Below are positions 8,081-17,203 of a stretch of 64,000 bases of DNA, one piece after another. The notes under the pieces are model-generated. The model was not told where the DNA came from. It ran no database searches and saw only the letters and a program-made list of their open reading frames with translations. Location of the stretch: positions 248,001 through 312,000 of the forward strand of contig JACKPW010000007.1 of assembly GCA_024233215.1 (NCBI GenBank), read 5' to 3'. Every line of letters starts with the position of its first letter. Positions within the stretch are counted from its first letter, which is position 1. The position numbers and the translations under genes are program-made. Origin of the DNA: Verrucomicrobiales bacterium. GTDB taxonomy: Bacteria > Verrucomicrobiota > Verrucomicrobiia > Limisphaerales > J093.

Positions 8081-11000
8081 ATGCCTGCCAGGAACACTTG
8101 TCCGCGCTGCGGGGCTGCCTTGGCCGAATACGGTCCGGGCGGCCTCTGTCCACGCTGTCTGCTCCGGGATGCCCTCGGGCCCGAGTCGGCTTCGGACGAA
8201 CCCCCGCCGGGTTCCGGGCCATCGCCCGGCGTGCGGATCCGGTATTTTGGCGACTATGAATTGCTCAAGGAACGGGGCCATGGCGGCATGGGAGTGGTGT
8301 ACAAGGCCCGCCAGATCAGCCTCAACCGCCTGGTGGCGCTCAAGTTGATTCAGGGCGGTGAATTCGCGAGCCCGGAGTTCATCCAGCGTTTCCGCCTCGA
8401 GGCCGAGACGGCCGCCCGCCTGCAGCATCCCAACATCATCGCGATCTACGAGGTCGGCGAACATGAGGGGCAACCCTACTTCGCGATGGATTACTTGGAC
8501 GGTCCCACGCTCGAGGAATGGGTGCGGAAAGGGCCGATGGCGCCCAAAGCGGCCGCCGATCTGACCCGGATCCTGGCCCAAGCGATCCATCATGCCCATC
8601 AACAAGGGGTCCTGCATCGGGATCTGAAGCCGTCGAACGTCCTGATCGATCCGTTCGGGCAACCGCGCATCACCGATTTCGGCCTGGCGAAGGTCCTGAC
8701 CGGCGACTCGGATTTGACACTGACCGGGCAACCGCTGGGCTCCCCGGGTTACATGGCGCCGGAACAGGCGGCCGGCAGAACGGCCGCGGTCGGGCCGCGC
8801 AGCGATGTCTACGCCTTGGGCGCTTTGCTCTATCACCTGCTGACCGGCCGGGCGCCGTTTCAGGCGGAGACATTGACCGAGGTCCTGCGACAGGTGCGGG
8901 AAACGGAGGTGGTTTCGCCGCGGTTGCTCAATCCCAGTGTGCCGCGGGACCTGGAGACAATTTGTCTGAAGTGTCTCGAGAAGGAACCGGCCCAACGGTA
9001 TGAATCCGCGGAAGCGTTGGCCGGGGAACTGGGCCGGGTTGTCGAAGGCAGGACGATCCTGGCCCGGCCGGTGAGCAAACCGGAGAAACTCTGGCGTTGG
9101 TGCCGGCGGCAGCCGGTCCTGGCGGGTTTGGCCGCGGCACTGGTTGGCGTACTTCTGCTCGGCTTGGCCGGGGTGACCTGGCAGTGGCGTGAGGCGGAAG
9201 CCGCGCGAGAGGAGGCGGTGGAAGAAGGGCGGGCAGCCGAAACCGCGCAAAAGGAGGCGGAGGCGGGGCGTCAATGGACGGAGCGGTTGCTGTACGCTGC
9301 CGACATGAAAGCGGCGTTTGACGCGCTGGCCGATGGCCGGCTGCGCGAGGCTCGGCATCAACTGACCAACTACTGGCCCCGGCCGGAGCAGCCCACTTCG
9401 GCGAATGAGGCGAATTGGGAATGGCGATACCTTTGGCAGCGATGTCGCGGCGATGAGTTTAGGCGTCTTGGGACGCACCAGGACGGTGCCGGCGCGGTCG
9501 CGTTCTCGCCGGACGGCCGATGGCTGGCATCGGGAGGGTTGGACGGGTCGTTGAAGATATGGGATATCGACTCCTCGACCCAGGTTCACGGGCTGTTTCT
9601 CGGCGGGGGGATTTCCTCGTTGGCCTTCTCGCCCGATGGCCGTCAGCTTGCGGTTGGGGCGCACCGTTACCTGTCTCTGGTGGATACCCGGGCCTGGCGT
9701 GCGGACGATTTGCTTGTGGTGACCAACGGGGTGCGCGTGGACTCGGTTCAGTTTTCTCCTGATGGCACGCGGCTGTTTGCCGCAAATGCGAGCGGTATGG
9801 GGATATGGCAGGTGGCGCAGGACCTCGAACCGATCGAGCTCCTCAAGCGGGAAGAGCATATTTCCCCCGGACAACACCGCAGCTCGGTTTCCGCGGACGG
9901 AAGATGGGCGGCGGTCGTGACCAGGTCGAGGCATCCGTCCATCACCCGTTTGACCCTGAGGGACTGCCAGACCGGCGCGAAACGACGCCTTTGGGAGTCG
10001 CCGACCCGTACCGTGACGACGACGTGCCTCTCCCCGGACGGTCGCTGGTTGCTCGTCGCCCCCCGGACGAGCCCCCTCTTACTCTACGATCTTCAAGCGT
10101 TGCACGAGCGCTTCGATGCCGAGATCGAGCCGCGAGTCCTCGACACTGCAGATGTCCATGCGCTCGCGTCTTCTCCCGACTGGGGCCTGGTCGCCGCCGG
10201 CGACTGGCGGGGACGCATCGAGTTGTGGGATACCTCCAACTGGCAGAAGACCGGCAAACTCGAGGGGCACGAGGGCTGGATGACGGATCTCGCGTTCTCT
10301 CCCAGATCGAACCAGGTGTTGCTGGCGAGCGCCAACGCGGACGGAACCGTTCGTTTATGGCGACCGACTGAGCCGCAGGAAGATCCCCGTCTGATTACCT
10401 GGCCTCTGGAGGGTTTCCCGATGCACGCGGGCCCCAACCTGGAGGCAGCGGTGTATGTCGATGGGAGCCAAGGCACGTACAGCCTCTGGAAAGTGGTTGA
10501 AGGCGAGCTGGCCCGTCCCAGCCCCCTGCCTTATGCCGCCACCAACATCCTCACAGCAAATGCCGGTGCCGGCGGCAAGTTGCTGGCCTTTGGGTTGCGC
10601 GACCGAACGGTGGCCGTTTGGGATCCCGTCGTGGGAATCGAACGATGGCGGGCCAAGGTTTCCGCCCTTGTCGATACCCTTCACTTCTCAGCTGACAACC
10701 GATGGCTGTTTGGGTCAGTTTGGGCCGGGCAGGGGATTTGGGTCTGGAAGGTCGAGAACGGGGAGCAAACCGCCTCCTGCGATCGGTTGTGGGAGTCGCC
10801 CCTTTACTTGCCAGTCTTGACGGACGACTCTCCAGCGCCCCAGGTGCTGCTACTTGGCAGATATACCGGGGAACTCTTCTTGTGGGACTTCGCCAACTCG
10901 GGCGAGCTCACGCGCTTCGACGGAGAGCATTCGGAGTTGTTCAATGCGACCATTTCTCCTGATGGGAGGACGATCGCGACGGTCAGTTGGGCCGGGACAG

Positions 11001-11299
11001 TGCAATTGTGGGATGTCGAATCCCGCCGTCCGATCCTGACATGGGGTAGATCGGCGACGCCGCTGCTTGCTGCAGCCTTCAGCCCGGATGGTCGGCGGTT
11101 GATCACTTCGAGCATGCTCGACCTCCAGATCTGGGATGTTGCCACCGGAAGGGAGATTGCCAACCTACAAGGGGATGCACCGGCCGGGATGTACCTGATC
11201 TTCCGCGACACCAATATCCTGGAGGTGGTCACCTTGGACGGGCTCGTTCGGTTCCGTGCGCCTTCCTTTGCGTACATTGAGGCCCACGCGAGAGAATAG
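8081..11299 (+). CDS. Ser/Thr protein kinase with zinc-ribbon N-terminus and WD40 propeller
   Basis: The protein has 1072 residues. Residues 7-26 hold a CPRC...CPRC zinc ribbon. The Hanks-type kinase domain spans about 57-325, with the glycine loop GHGGMG (67-71 region), ATP-binding K88, catalytic H179-R180-D181 and D199-F-G. One transmembrane helix lies at about 345-367, followed by a charged linker and then WD40 blades to the C-terminus. All catalytic residues are present, so the kinase should be active. The propeller is predicted to be extracytoplasmic and to sense a partner. I chose the ATG at 8081 because the zinc ribbon starts directly after it. It is the intact paralogue of the gene cut by the window start. 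Confidence 0.93.
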   Translation: MPARNTCPRCGAALAEYGPGGLCPRCLLRDALGPESASDEPPPGSGPSPGVRIRYFGDYELLKERGHGGMGVVYKARQISLNRLVALKLIQGGEFASPEFIQRFRLEAETAARLQHPNIIAIYEVGEHEGQPYFAMDYLDGPTLEEWVRKGPMAPKAAADLTRILAQAIHHAHQQGVLHRDLKPSNVLIDPFGQPRITDFGLAKVLTGDSDLTLTGQPLGSPGYMAPEQAAGRTAAVGPRSDVYALGALLYHLLTGRAPFQAETLTEVLRQVRETEVVSPRLLNPSVPRDLETICLKCLEKEPAQRYESAEALAGELGRVVEGRTILARPVSKPEKLWRWCRRQPVLAGLAAALVGVLLLGLAGVTWQWREAEAAREEAVEEGRAAETAQKEAEAGRQWTERLLYAADMKAAFDALADGRLREARHQLTNYWPRPEQPTSANEANWEWRYLWQRCRGDEFRRLGTHQDGAGAVAFSPDGRWLASGGLDGSLKIWDIDSSTQVHGLFLGGGISSLAFSPDGRQLAVGAHRYLSLVDTRAWRADDLLVVTNGVRVDSVQFSPDGTRLFAANASGMGIWQVAQDLEPIELLKREEHISPGQHRSSVSADGRWAAVVTRSRHPSITRLTLRDCQTGAKRRLWESPTRTVTTTCLSPDGRWLLVAPRTSPLLLYDLQALHERFDAEIEPRVLDTADVHALASSPDWGLVAAGDWRGRIELWDTSNWQKTGKLEGHEGWMTDLAFSPRSNQVLLASANADGTVRLWRPTEPQEDPRLITWPLEGFPMHAGPNLEAAVYVDGSQGTYSLWKVVEGELARPSPLPYAATNILTANAGAGGKLLAFGLRDRTVAVWDPVVGIERWRAKVSALVDTLHFSADNRWLFGSVWAGQGIWVWKVENGEQTASCDRLWESPLYLPVLTDDSPAPQVLLLGRYTGELFLWDFANSGELTRFDGEHSELFNATISPDGRTIATVSWAGTVQLWDVESRRPILTWGRSATPLLAAAFSPDGRRLITSSMLDLQIWDVATGREIANLQGDAPAGMYLIFRDTNILEVVTLDGLVRFRAPSFAYIEAHARE

Positions 11300-11334
11300 G
11301 CCTGTGCTTCCGGAAGATCCTCCTGCGCCGCTCG

Positions 11335-11836
11335 GCGTGGATCGGCGTAGCGCTACCGGAACCGGTCGCGGACCGTGCAGGTTTGACATCGGTGAAGCTT
11401 CGCACGACCTCCAGGCGTGGCGGGGAACTTTGCCTCGAGCATGCCGGCGGCCTGATCCAATTCCGGCGGCAGTGGTCTTGGCAGGCGGGTTCCGTCCGGA
11501 CGCGGGAGGAAGGCGGTTGGCTTGCCCTGGGTTGCCGTCGCCCGTTCCCCCTCACCCCCACCCTCTCCCCCGCGGGGGAGAGGGTGGGGGTGAGGGAACG
11601 AATGTCGGCGGAGTCCCCGAACACCAGTTCCACATCTCGAGTCGAGCAGGCTCACGGCGGCCACACGGCGCAACTGTTCACACCACGCAGTGGGCGTGGT
11701 CTCATTCGTCACCACCACCAACCGGTACTGGGGCGGGTTCAAAGTCCACGAATCCGGCATCCCGCACGTTGTACTTGCAGGCATGCGCCGCCGCGGCGGC
11801 CAGCGTGAGGGTCAGCACCCCCCCCGGGCAGCCAGG
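11335..11836 (-). pseudogene. decayed gene for a CKYNVRD-type hypothetical protein
   Basis: On the minus strand a sequence resembling a conserved verrucomicrobial protein runs through several frames. LTLTLAAAAAHACKYNVRDAGFVDFEP (read from ~11820) shifts frame near 11727 into QYRLVVVTNETTPTAWC. It shifts again near 11640 and, beyond a palindromic repeat, continues as GKPTAFLPRPDGTRLPRPLP. No single frame is complete. The disablements are directly visible; family membership is from memory of similar proteins and is less certain. Confidence 0.55.
11543..11600. repeat. long GC-rich palindrome
   Basis: Arms of about 26 bases (CGTTCCC, CTCACCCCCACCC, TCTCCCC) flank a CGCG centre and pair almost perfectly; the left arm has two extra C residues. 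It lies inside the decayed gene, so it was probably inserted there as a mobile palindromic repeat. As RNA it would form a very stable hairpin. Confidence 0.85.
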
Positions 11837-12330
11837 CTCGATTCCGTCCGCGGCATGCACACATGGTCGCCACTCCAACCCCGGTGGGCGCCGGACGAAA
11901 GCCCGGGGATATCTCGGTTTCGCGAAAATCGCGTGGCCCTCCGGCAACGGCCGCGTGTGATCGGAGCAAGGTGAAGCAGTCTCCAAGGGAGTCTCATGCC
12001 CGGCGACGACTGGCTTCTGGTTGGCCAGTGGAGAAGGCCACCAAACCGCAACAATTCGGCAGGAATGGGGAGCGCGCGCGGCCCGCGTGCGGTGGCCGGC
12101 GGCTCGCCGGGCACATCGGCAGCAACCTGCCGCCACCATTCGGTGACAGTGCATTTGCCCAGGGACCGGCCGGCGAGCCGCCGACCGGAGCAGCCGGGCC
12201 GGCCGCGCTCCCCATTTCTGCTGCATGGTGACAGGTCAGCCGCCCTGATGGCATGTTTCGTGCTTTCTCTGTTGACTCGTCAACCGCCTAATGTCTGGTC
12301 AAGCGTTTCCGAAATCGGACAACCTGCGTC
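11837..12330. other. intergenic region, no gene recognised
   Basis: There are several overlapping open frames on both strands but none with a recognisable motif, signal peptide or start context. It may contain further relics of the decayed gene. The LVIVD protein promoter should lie at its right end. Confidence 0.4.
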
Positions 12331-13668
12331 ATGAAGCCACCCGCACTGCCCTGGCAATCAAGTGAAGCTCTGGTCGCAAGGACAGCCCGAGGCTTCGCCT
12401 GCACGCAAGCCAGTCGACCGGAAAGCGGGTTTCGGAGCAGCAGACCACTCCTGCGACTGTGGGTCGATGGCGTTGCGCTGGCAATCGCGTGCCTCGGCAC
12501 CGGATCGGCCCAGGAAAGCGGTGATACCGGGGATGGACCAAGCGAGACACCGCCCATCGTGCAACGCGGGAGCTGGCCGGGCTTCCTACGCGGGGAGAAC
12601 GAAGGCTTTGCGCGGCGGGTCCAGGTCGTCGGGGATCTGGCCTACCTGGCGGATGACGGAATCGGACTGCAGATCATCGACGTCAGCGACCCGGACCATC
12701 CGGAATGGCTGGGCACTTTCAACACGGCGTGGGGCCCTTATGCGGTTCAAGTGGTGGGAAATACCGCTTATCTCGCGGCCTTCCTGGCCGGCCTGCAGAT
12801 CGTGGACGTGAGCGATCCGAGTTCACCAAAGCTGGTTAGTCAGCAATACTTCGGGTTCGAACATATGGACGTTTGCGTCGCGGGGAACCTCGCTTATGTC
12901 GCGTCGTTCGGGTCGGGCTTGTATATCCTTGACGTAAGCGATCCGGCAAATCCGACGTCGACCGGGAGATACAACCCAGGATTCCCCGCTATCAGTGTCA
13001 GCGTGGCAGGAAATCGAGCCTACGTTGGGGCGGGCGGCTTGGAGATTCTCGACGTGACCGCCCCGGCCAGCCCGGTATTGCTGGGCGAGGGGTACGGTGG
13101 CATCGCGAGGGACGTCGAGGTGGTCGGCAGCCTGGCCTATGTGGCGACCTACTATGGCTTGACGGTTTATGATGTCAGCGATCCAACCAAGCCGGACTGG
13201 CTCTACCCCCATAACCGCTATGACCCCTACTTCAGAACCGCTCGTGGCGTTCAGGTGGTGGGGAACCTGGCTTATGTCGCGAGTGATGAGGGCGGCTTGC
13301 TGGTCGTTGACGTGAGCGATCCCCGCCAACTCAGCCCGGCGGGTGGCTACGACACGGACGGAACGGCCTATGACGTGCAAATCGTCGGAAACCTGGCGTA
13401 TGTGGCGGACGGCGAGAACGGCCTGGTCATCCTGGAGTTACCGTTCCCGGCCATCCTGACCGACCGCGACAACTTCGGTGTCATCGGGAGTGAGTTCGGC
13501 TTCAGCGTCGGCGGACGGGCCGGCAAAACGGTCATCGTGGAGGGCTCGATCGATCTCCAGCAATGGCTGCCGCTCGAAACCCACACGATGGGGGATGCCC
13601 CGTGGCGGTTTAACGATCCCGAGTGGGAGCAATTCCCCGGGCGCTTCTACCGGGTGCGGCTGGAGTGA
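12331..13668 (+). CDS. LVIVD-repeat secreted beta-propeller protein
   Basis: The protein has 445 residues. After an N-terminal region with a hydrophobic export segment (about residues 44-57, WVDGVALAIACLGTGSA), seven LVIVD-type repeats follow, each with a variant of LAYVAD then LxIVDVSDPxxP (for example LQIIDVSDPDHP and LYILDVSDPANP). These build a propeller thought to bind ligands at the surface. The C-terminus (about 375-445, ending GRFYRVRLE) matches the beta module common to secreted verrucomicrobial proteins. The long stretch before the hydrophobic segment means the start could lie further downstream. Substrate unknown. Confidence 0.85.
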   Translation: MKPPALPWQSSEALVARTARGFACTQASRPESGFRSSRPLLRLWVDGVALAIACLGTGSAQESGDTGDGPSETPPIVQRGSWPGFLRGENEGFARRVQVVGDLAYLADDGIGLQIIDVSDPDHPEWLGTFNTAWGPYAVQVVGNTAYLAAFLAGLQIVDVSDPSSPKLVSQQYFGFEHMDVCVAGNLAYVASFGSGLYILDVSDPANPTSTGRYNPGFPAISVSVAGNRAYVGAGGLEILDVTAPASPVLLGEGYGGIARDVEVVGSLAYVATYYGLTVYDVSDPTKPDWLYPHNRYDPYFRTARGVQVVGNLAYVASDEGGLLVVDVSDPRQLSPAGGYDTDGTAYDVQIVGNLAYVADGENGLVILELPFPAILTDRDNFGVIGSEFGFSVGGRAGKTVIVEGSIDLQQWLPLETHTMGDAPWRFNDPEWEQFPGRFYRVRLE

Positions 13669-13924
13669 AGTGGGCGTCGCCGACCTGGAGGGACGAGTTC
13701 CACGAGTCCCATAACTCAACGTCGAAATCCGAACCCGAAGCCCGAAATCCGAAGGCAGATCAGGGTGTCGCAGAGCTCCGTTTTCCGATTGGCGGCGGGT
13801 GGAATGCCTCAGCCGTGTCGATTCCGAGATCACAGAAGGCAACGAAGGCGGGGGGGAGCAGAAGCACGCTCCGGGAGGTTTCCCTTGATGTGCCGTGGCC
13901 AAACACCACAATCAGCGGCAAACC

Positions 13925-16288
13925 ATGATGGCTGCCGAGATGAAGTCGCACCGACGCAACACGGGATTCCTGATAGCCGGGATGCTCCTGGCCGGAGCCG
14001 CACCGATGCTCGCCCGTTCCGCCCCGGCAGCGCCGGAGGCCGCACCACCCCTGCCCGCCGCCCTGGCAAACGCCGGCTTCAGCGAGATTGTCTTCGTCAA
14101 ACGCAAGCCCTTCTCGTCGGACCATTACTACACCGACATCGACAACGGCACCTCGCCCGACCGCTTCGTGCCGGAGAACGGCATCTACCTGCTGGACCTG
14201 CGGAGTGGCCGGGAGCACCCGGTGGTCACCGCCGCTCAAATGCCTGGCGGCAGCGGCCTGATCGGCAAGCTCAGCCTGTCGTTTGACGCGCGGACGGTGA
14301 TCTTCGATTTCCGGCAGGACGCGCAGTCGGGTTTTCGCATTTGGGAGGTGAACCTCGACGGCACAGGGTTGCGGCAACTCACGTTTCCACCGGCGGACGA
14401 GGGGGAAAAGGTCGCCCGCCTTGGCCGGCCCTGGCACACGGATGACATCCATCCGTGTTACCTGCCCGACGGCGGAATCATCTTCAGTTCGACCCGCTGC
14501 GAGCGGACGATTCTGTGCGGGGGTTCGGCCGCGTTGGTGGCGCCGTTGCTCCATCGGATGGATGCCGATGGCGGGAACCTCGTGCAACTGACGCAGAGCC
14601 CGGTGAGTGAGTTCTGCCCGGTGGTGCTGGATGACGGCCGGGTGATGTATCACCGCTGGGAGTACGTGGACAAGGGCGCCCGCGTCTGCAAGACGATCTG
14701 GTCAATGAACCCCGACGGTTCGAAGGCGCAGGAGCTCTACGGGGTCTCGGACGACACCACCACGGTCTACATGTACCCCCAACCGCTGCCCGGCTCGACG
14801 GAACAACTCGTCTGCGTCGGCACCTGCCATTACCCGCAGGGTGGCTGCGTGGGCGCCATCATGCGGATCGATCTGAACGCCGAGATTCAACGGCGCGGTC
14901 CCGACCCGGACGAACCGGGCTTCGGCACGGAGGATCAGGCCTACGCCGTCCGGAACCTGACGCCCGAGGTCTTCGTCGAGCGGCGGACCGAACCCGGCTG
15001 GCATTTCCGCACCCCCGCCGGCGGTTTCACCCACGATCGCTCCGGGCAAAGCGGCCGGCTGTTCACCCAGCCATTCCCGGTCAGCACGACGGAGTTTCTG
15101 GTCTCCTGCAAGATCGATCCGGCGGATCACTTCCAGAATGATCCGGATGCCTACGCGCTCTGCCTGCTGGAGGCGGACGGCGGCCTGCGGGCGGTGCACC
15201 GGGACGCGGCACTGTCGTGCTGGCATCCGCTCCCCGTGAAGCCGCGCGGCGTCCCGCCCGTCCTCCAACCCGCCCGCAATCCGGAACTGGCGGCGCACGG
15301 CGAGGCGGTTTGCTTTGTGCAGGACGTGTATGAAGGCATGCCCGGGGTGGAACGGGGATCGGTCCGCTGGATCCGCGTCAACGAAGTGGTCCCCCGTTAT
15401 TGGGACACCGGCCGACGCTGGCCGAAAGGAAACAGCAGCTCCGGCTGGAAGGCGGCATTGTGGCCGCGCGTCCAGTGGGGGGTGGTCCCGGTTGAGGCCG
15501 ATGGTTCTGCTCACTTCACCGTGCCGGCCGGCCGCAACCTGTTCTTCCAGGCGCTGGACGAGAACTTCCGTGAAGTCCAGCGCGAGCGCACCTACGTGAA
15601 CTACCAACCCGGCGAGGTGCGTTCCTGCACCGGCTGCCATGGACGGAATCATCAGGTGTCACCCACCCGCCCCGAAGGCACCCGTCTCGCCCTGCAACGG
15701 CCTCCCAGAACGCTGCAACCGCAACCGTGCGACCTCGTTGAGAACGGCGGCGACGGCAGCCCACGTCAGGTGATCCATTATCCGACGGACATCCAGCCAA
15801 TCTTCGATGCGAAGTGCGTCTCGTGCCACGGGGGAGCCGAGCCCGGAGGTGGTTTGCGTCTGACCGGGGAACTGACGCCCTTCTACAACACCTCCTACGA
15901 GGAACTCTGTCGGAAGGAACTGGCCGGGCCGCTCATCTCGGAATTCACTTCGTTCGCGAAGGGCGACCAGGGCAACTACAACGGCATCACCGTGGCACCG
16001 CGCACCCTGGGGTCGCCGGCGAGCGCGTTGATGGCCGTGCTTTCCGATCCCACCCACCGCGCGAACGCGGCGGAGGATCATACCGGCCTGCTTTCCGAAA
16101 TGGAGCGGATGGTCCTCGCCCGCTGGGTGGACTCGAATTACCAGTTCTACGGCACCTACTACGGCCGGCAGAACGCGGTCTGGGCCGAACCGGACCCCGG
16201 ACAACCGGCCTACCAAGTGGCGGATTTCCGTCGGCGCCCGACCTTCGCCGAAGCCATCAGCGCCAGCGCACCGGACTGGCATCGGTGA
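13925..16288 (+). CDS. HzsA-related dihaem propeller protein, secreted
   Basis: The 787-residue protein resembles hydrazine synthase alpha subunits but is not itself evidence of anammox. An N-terminal signal peptide (FLIAGMLLAGAAPMLA) precedes a PD40-type propeller, with motifs such as DIHPCYLPDGGIIFSSTR and FCPVVLDDGRVMYHRWEYVD. Two haem c sites lie near the C-terminus: CTGCH at 568-572 and CVSCH at 631-635. Such proteins are abundant in Verrucomicrobiota and Planctomycetota; their reaction is unknown. Start codons at 13925, 13928 and 13940 are all possible. A second, larger relative is at 31155-35216. Confidence 0.85.
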   Translation: MMAAEMKSHRRNTGFLIAGMLLAGAAPMLARSAPAAPEAAPPLPAALANAGFSEIVFVKRKPFSSDHYYTDIDNGTSPDRFVPENGIYLLDLRSGREHPVVTAAQMPGGSGLIGKLSLSFDARTVIFDFRQDAQSGFRIWEVNLDGTGLRQLTFPPADEGEKVARLGRPWHTDDIHPCYLPDGGIIFSSTRCERTILCGGSAALVAPLLHRMDADGGNLVQLTQSPVSEFCPVVLDDGRVMYHRWEYVDKGARVCKTIWSMNPDGSKAQELYGVSDDTTTVYMYPQPLPGSTEQLVCVGTCHYPQGGCVGAIMRIDLNAEIQRRGPDPDEPGFGTEDQAYAVRNLTPEVFVERRTEPGWHFRTPAGGFTHDRSGQSGRLFTQPFPVSTTEFLVSCKIDPADHFQNDPDAYALCLLEADGGLRAVHRDAALSCWHPLPVKPRGVPPVLQPARNPELAAHGEAVCFVQDVYEGMPGVERGSVRWIRVNEVVPRYWDTGRRWPKGNSSSGWKAALWPRVQWGVVPVEADGSAHFTVPAGRNLFFQALDENFREVQRERTYVNYQPGEVRSCTGCHGRNHQVSPTRPEGTRLALQRPPRTLQPQPCDLVENGGDGSPRQVIHYPTDIQPIFDAKCVSCHGGAEPGGGLRLTGELTPFYNTSYEELCRKELAGPLISEFTSFAKGDQGNYNGITVAPRTLGSPASALMAVLSDPTHRANAAEDHTGLLSEMERMVLARWVDSNYQFYGTYYGRQNAVWAEPDPGQPAYQVADFRRRPTFAEAISASAPDWHR

Positions 16289-16314
16289 TCTTCCACTCTC
16301 ACTCCCCCGCAGCA

Positions 16315-16358
16315 GCGGACTGGCGTCCGCGCACTTTCGGCGAACACCCTTTCGCCGA
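16315..16358 (+). terminator. double hairpin after the HzsA-related gene
   Basis: Two adjacent perfect hairpins: GCGGAC-TGGC-GTCCGC (16315-16330) and TCGGCGAA-CACCCT-TTCGCCGA (16337-16358), about 27 bases past the stop. No T-run follows, so either a terminator without a U tract or a palindromic repeat is possible. Confidence 0.45.
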
Positions 16359-16468
16359 TGCGGTCGGGTGGCAGCTTCCACCGCCCGCTCGCCGCGACGT
16401 GATCGGGTGAGTTTCCGGGATTGAGCCGGGGGGCACATTCGGGCATGGTATCGGGAAACTGAATCCTC

Positions 16469-17134
16469 ATGACGACTGCACCCCGCAAATCCGGTCGCGG
16501 CTGTTTCTTCTACGGCTGCCTCACCAGCATCATCCTGGTCATCCTGGTGGCCGTCGGCGGCTACGTCGGCGTGCGCTGGTGGTTCAACAAACAGGTGATT
16601 GCCCTGACGGACACGCGACCGATGGCATTGCCGACGGTGGAATTCAGCCAGGCGGAGGCCGATGCCGTTCGCCAGCGGGTGGACCGCTTCGACAAGGCGG
16701 TGGAGGCGAACGAACCGAGCGAACCGCTCGTGCTCACCGGCAAGGAACTGAACATGCTCATTGCCACCGTGCCGGACCTCGCCACGATTCGGGACAAAAT
16801 CCACTTCGACATTGAAGGAGACCGGGTGAAAGGGGCCATCAGCCTGCCCGTGGAGACGATTCCATTCAAGTGGCTTCAGAAGCACAAGGGCCGTTACCTG
16901 AACGGAGCCGCCGAGTTGAATGCCTCCCTGAGCAACGGCGTGTTTCAGGTGACCCTGCAATCCCTGGAAGTGAAGGGGAAACCGCTGCCCGAACAGGTGA
17001 TGACCGGCCTGCGCCAGCAGAACCTGGCCCGCGACTTCTACAAGAACGAGGAAGGCATGAAGGTCCTGAGGAAGCTCGCCAGCATCACGGTGGCGGACGA
17101 CCGGATCACCATCGAACCGCGTAACAGCGAGTAG
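16469..17134 (+). CDS. membrane-anchored protein of unknown function
   Basis: The protein has 221 residues. A short basic N-terminus (TTAPRKSGRG) leads into one transmembrane helix at about residues 12-36. The remaining ~180 residues are soluble and probably periplasmic, with alternating strands (IHFDIEGDRVKGAISLPVE and FQVTLQSLEVKGKPLP). This pattern resembles the lipid-binding or LEA-like beta folds found in small anchored proteins. I do not recognise the family. It stands alone, 180 bases after the HzsA-related gene and convergent with dgt. Confidence 0.75.
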   Translation: MTTAPRKSGRGCFFYGCLTSIILVILVAVGGYVGVRWWFNKQVIALTDTRPMALPTVEFSQAEADAVRQRVDRFDKAVEANEPSEPLVLTGKELNMLIATVPDLATIRDKIHFDIEGDRVKGAISLPVETIPFKWLQKHKGRYLNGAAELNASLSNGVFQVTLQSLEVKGKPLPEQVMTGLRQQNLARDFYKNEEGMKVLRKLASITVADDRITIEPRNSE

Positions 17135-17203
17135 CCGCGGGGTTCGGATACTCGGACGGGTGGGACAAGTCGGACAGAAGCGCCCGGGACGGGCGCCGGC
17201 TGC

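Noticed and set aside
8054..9934. 626-codon open frame on the minus strand inside the second kinase gene
   Set aside because: It is antisense to the conserved kinase and WD40 coding sequence; Arg/Pro/Gln-rich with no motif.
13925..16288. Hydrazine synthase and therefore anammox metabolism
   Set aside because: HzsA-like propeller proteins are widespread in non-anammox Verrucomicrobiota and Planctomycetota, and no HzsB/C or hydrazine dehydrogenase is present.
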